A model generated the notes under the pieces. The model saw nothing but the letters and a program-made list of their open reading frames with translations. It was not told the origin of the DNA and ran no database searches. Below are positions 63,871-64,000 of a stretch of 64,000 nucleotides of DNA, piece by piece. Each line of letters starts with the position of its first letter. Within the stretch, counting starts at the first letter, position 1. Position numbers and translations under genes: made by a program. Source of the stretch: Actinomycetospora sp. NBRC 106375 (lineage in GTDB: Bacteria > Actinomycetota > Actinomycetes > Mycobacteriales > Pseudonocardiaceae); assembly GCF_030269665.1 (NCBI RefSeq), contig NZ_BSTS01000002.1:248001-312000 (forward strand), read 5' to 3'.

Positions 63871-64000
63871 ATGATCATCTTCACCATCCTCGGGTGGATC
63901 CTGTTCGGACTGATCGTCGGCTTCATCGCCCGCGCGCTGGTCCCCGGCAAGGACAACATCGGGCTCCTCGCGACCATCGGTCTCGGCATCCTCGGCTCGG
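63871..64000 (+). CDS. GlsB/YeaQ/YmgE family membrane protein (partial)
   Basis: Only the first 43 codons are in the window. MIIFTILGWILFGLIVGFIA is a transmembrane helix with the glycine pattern of transglycosylase-associated/YeaQ proteins; PGKDNIGLLATIGLGILGS continues it. Stress-linked in relatives. GGAG lies 9 nt before the ATG. The 96 bp upstream contain GGTTGAG-N12-GGGGGA, a weak SigB-like promoter candidate. Confidence 0.8.
   Translation, partial: MIIFTILGWILFGLIVGFIARALVPGKDNIGLLATIGLGILGS

Overview
The window is chromosomal DNA of a very GC-rich actinobacterium, most likely a member of the Pseudonocardiales (Pseudonocardia/Actinomycetospora-like). The reasons are the third-position GC bias, the chains of GTGA/ATGA start-stop overlaps, the many leaderless promoters, and a gene order closely related to the Mycobacterium tuberculosis segment Rv0489-Rv0561 (recalled synteny, not computed). 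Both ends cut genes: nuoD at base 1 and a GlsB/YeaQ-type membrane protein at base 64000. I recognise no rRNA, tRNA, CRISPR array or intact mobile element.

Layout. 1-3.5 kb: start of the complex I operon (nuoA-B-C-D, reading left) and the menaquinone reductase menJ. 3.8-13.4 kb: a leftward chain menD, then mrpA(B)-C-D-E-F-G (Na+/H+ antiporter), a DUF3592 membrane protein and menG. 13.5-23.8 kb: an accessory block with a DUF6777-like secreted protein, a three-gene MacA/EmrA/EmrB-type exporter, a DGPF protein plus an ECF42 sigma factor carrying a degenerate tyrosine-recombinase domain, a DUF998 membrane protein behind a large palindrome, and a secreted SH3-like protein. 23.9-26 kb: menA, DUF4229, bldC and a small membrane protein. 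26-34.8 kb: a leftward cytochrome c maturation block (MinD-like ATPase, ccsA, resB, ccdA, then a TlpA/ResA-like thioredoxin, histidine phosphatase and hemL). 34.8-44.5 kb: a membrane Ser/Thr kinase, three small membrane proteins, and rex-hemA-hemC-hemD-hemB with a Rex operator. 44.7-49.5 kb: two ferritin-like proteins and a glutaredoxin, facing a BldN-like sigma factor with its DUF5667 probable anti-sigma factor. 49.7-60.8 kb: HAD phosphatase, acyltransferase, SDR, ribosomal protein bS22, excisionase-like regulator, proC, TIM-barrel protein, Tyr-rich membrane protein, Ppx/GppA, regX3-senX3 with a PHO box, and gpm1. 60.9-64 kb: an Ala-Asp-Gly-Gly repeat peptide, a JmjC oxygenase, a sucrase/ferredoxin-like protein and the truncated GlsB gene.

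How it works together. Most of the window serves respiration: quinone (menA, menD, menG, menJ), complex I, haem (hemA/B/C/D/L), cytochrome c maturation (ccdA/resB/ccsA/TlpA), NADH sensing (rex) and the sodium/proton antiporter. Development and stress control (bldC, BldN-like sigma, senX3-regX3, ECF42) is interleaved.

Most unusual items: (1) the ECF42 sigma factor fused to a recombinase-like domain that has lost its catalytic residues; (2) the ADGG-repeat peptide gene 6 bp before a JmjC hydroxylase gene, which could be an enzyme-substrate or peptide-modification pair; (3) a 37-bp palindrome between the divergent ECF42 and DUF998 units; (4) a BldN-like sigma with a roughly 220-residue N-terminal extension. 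All functions are inferred by reading the sequence; no database search was run.
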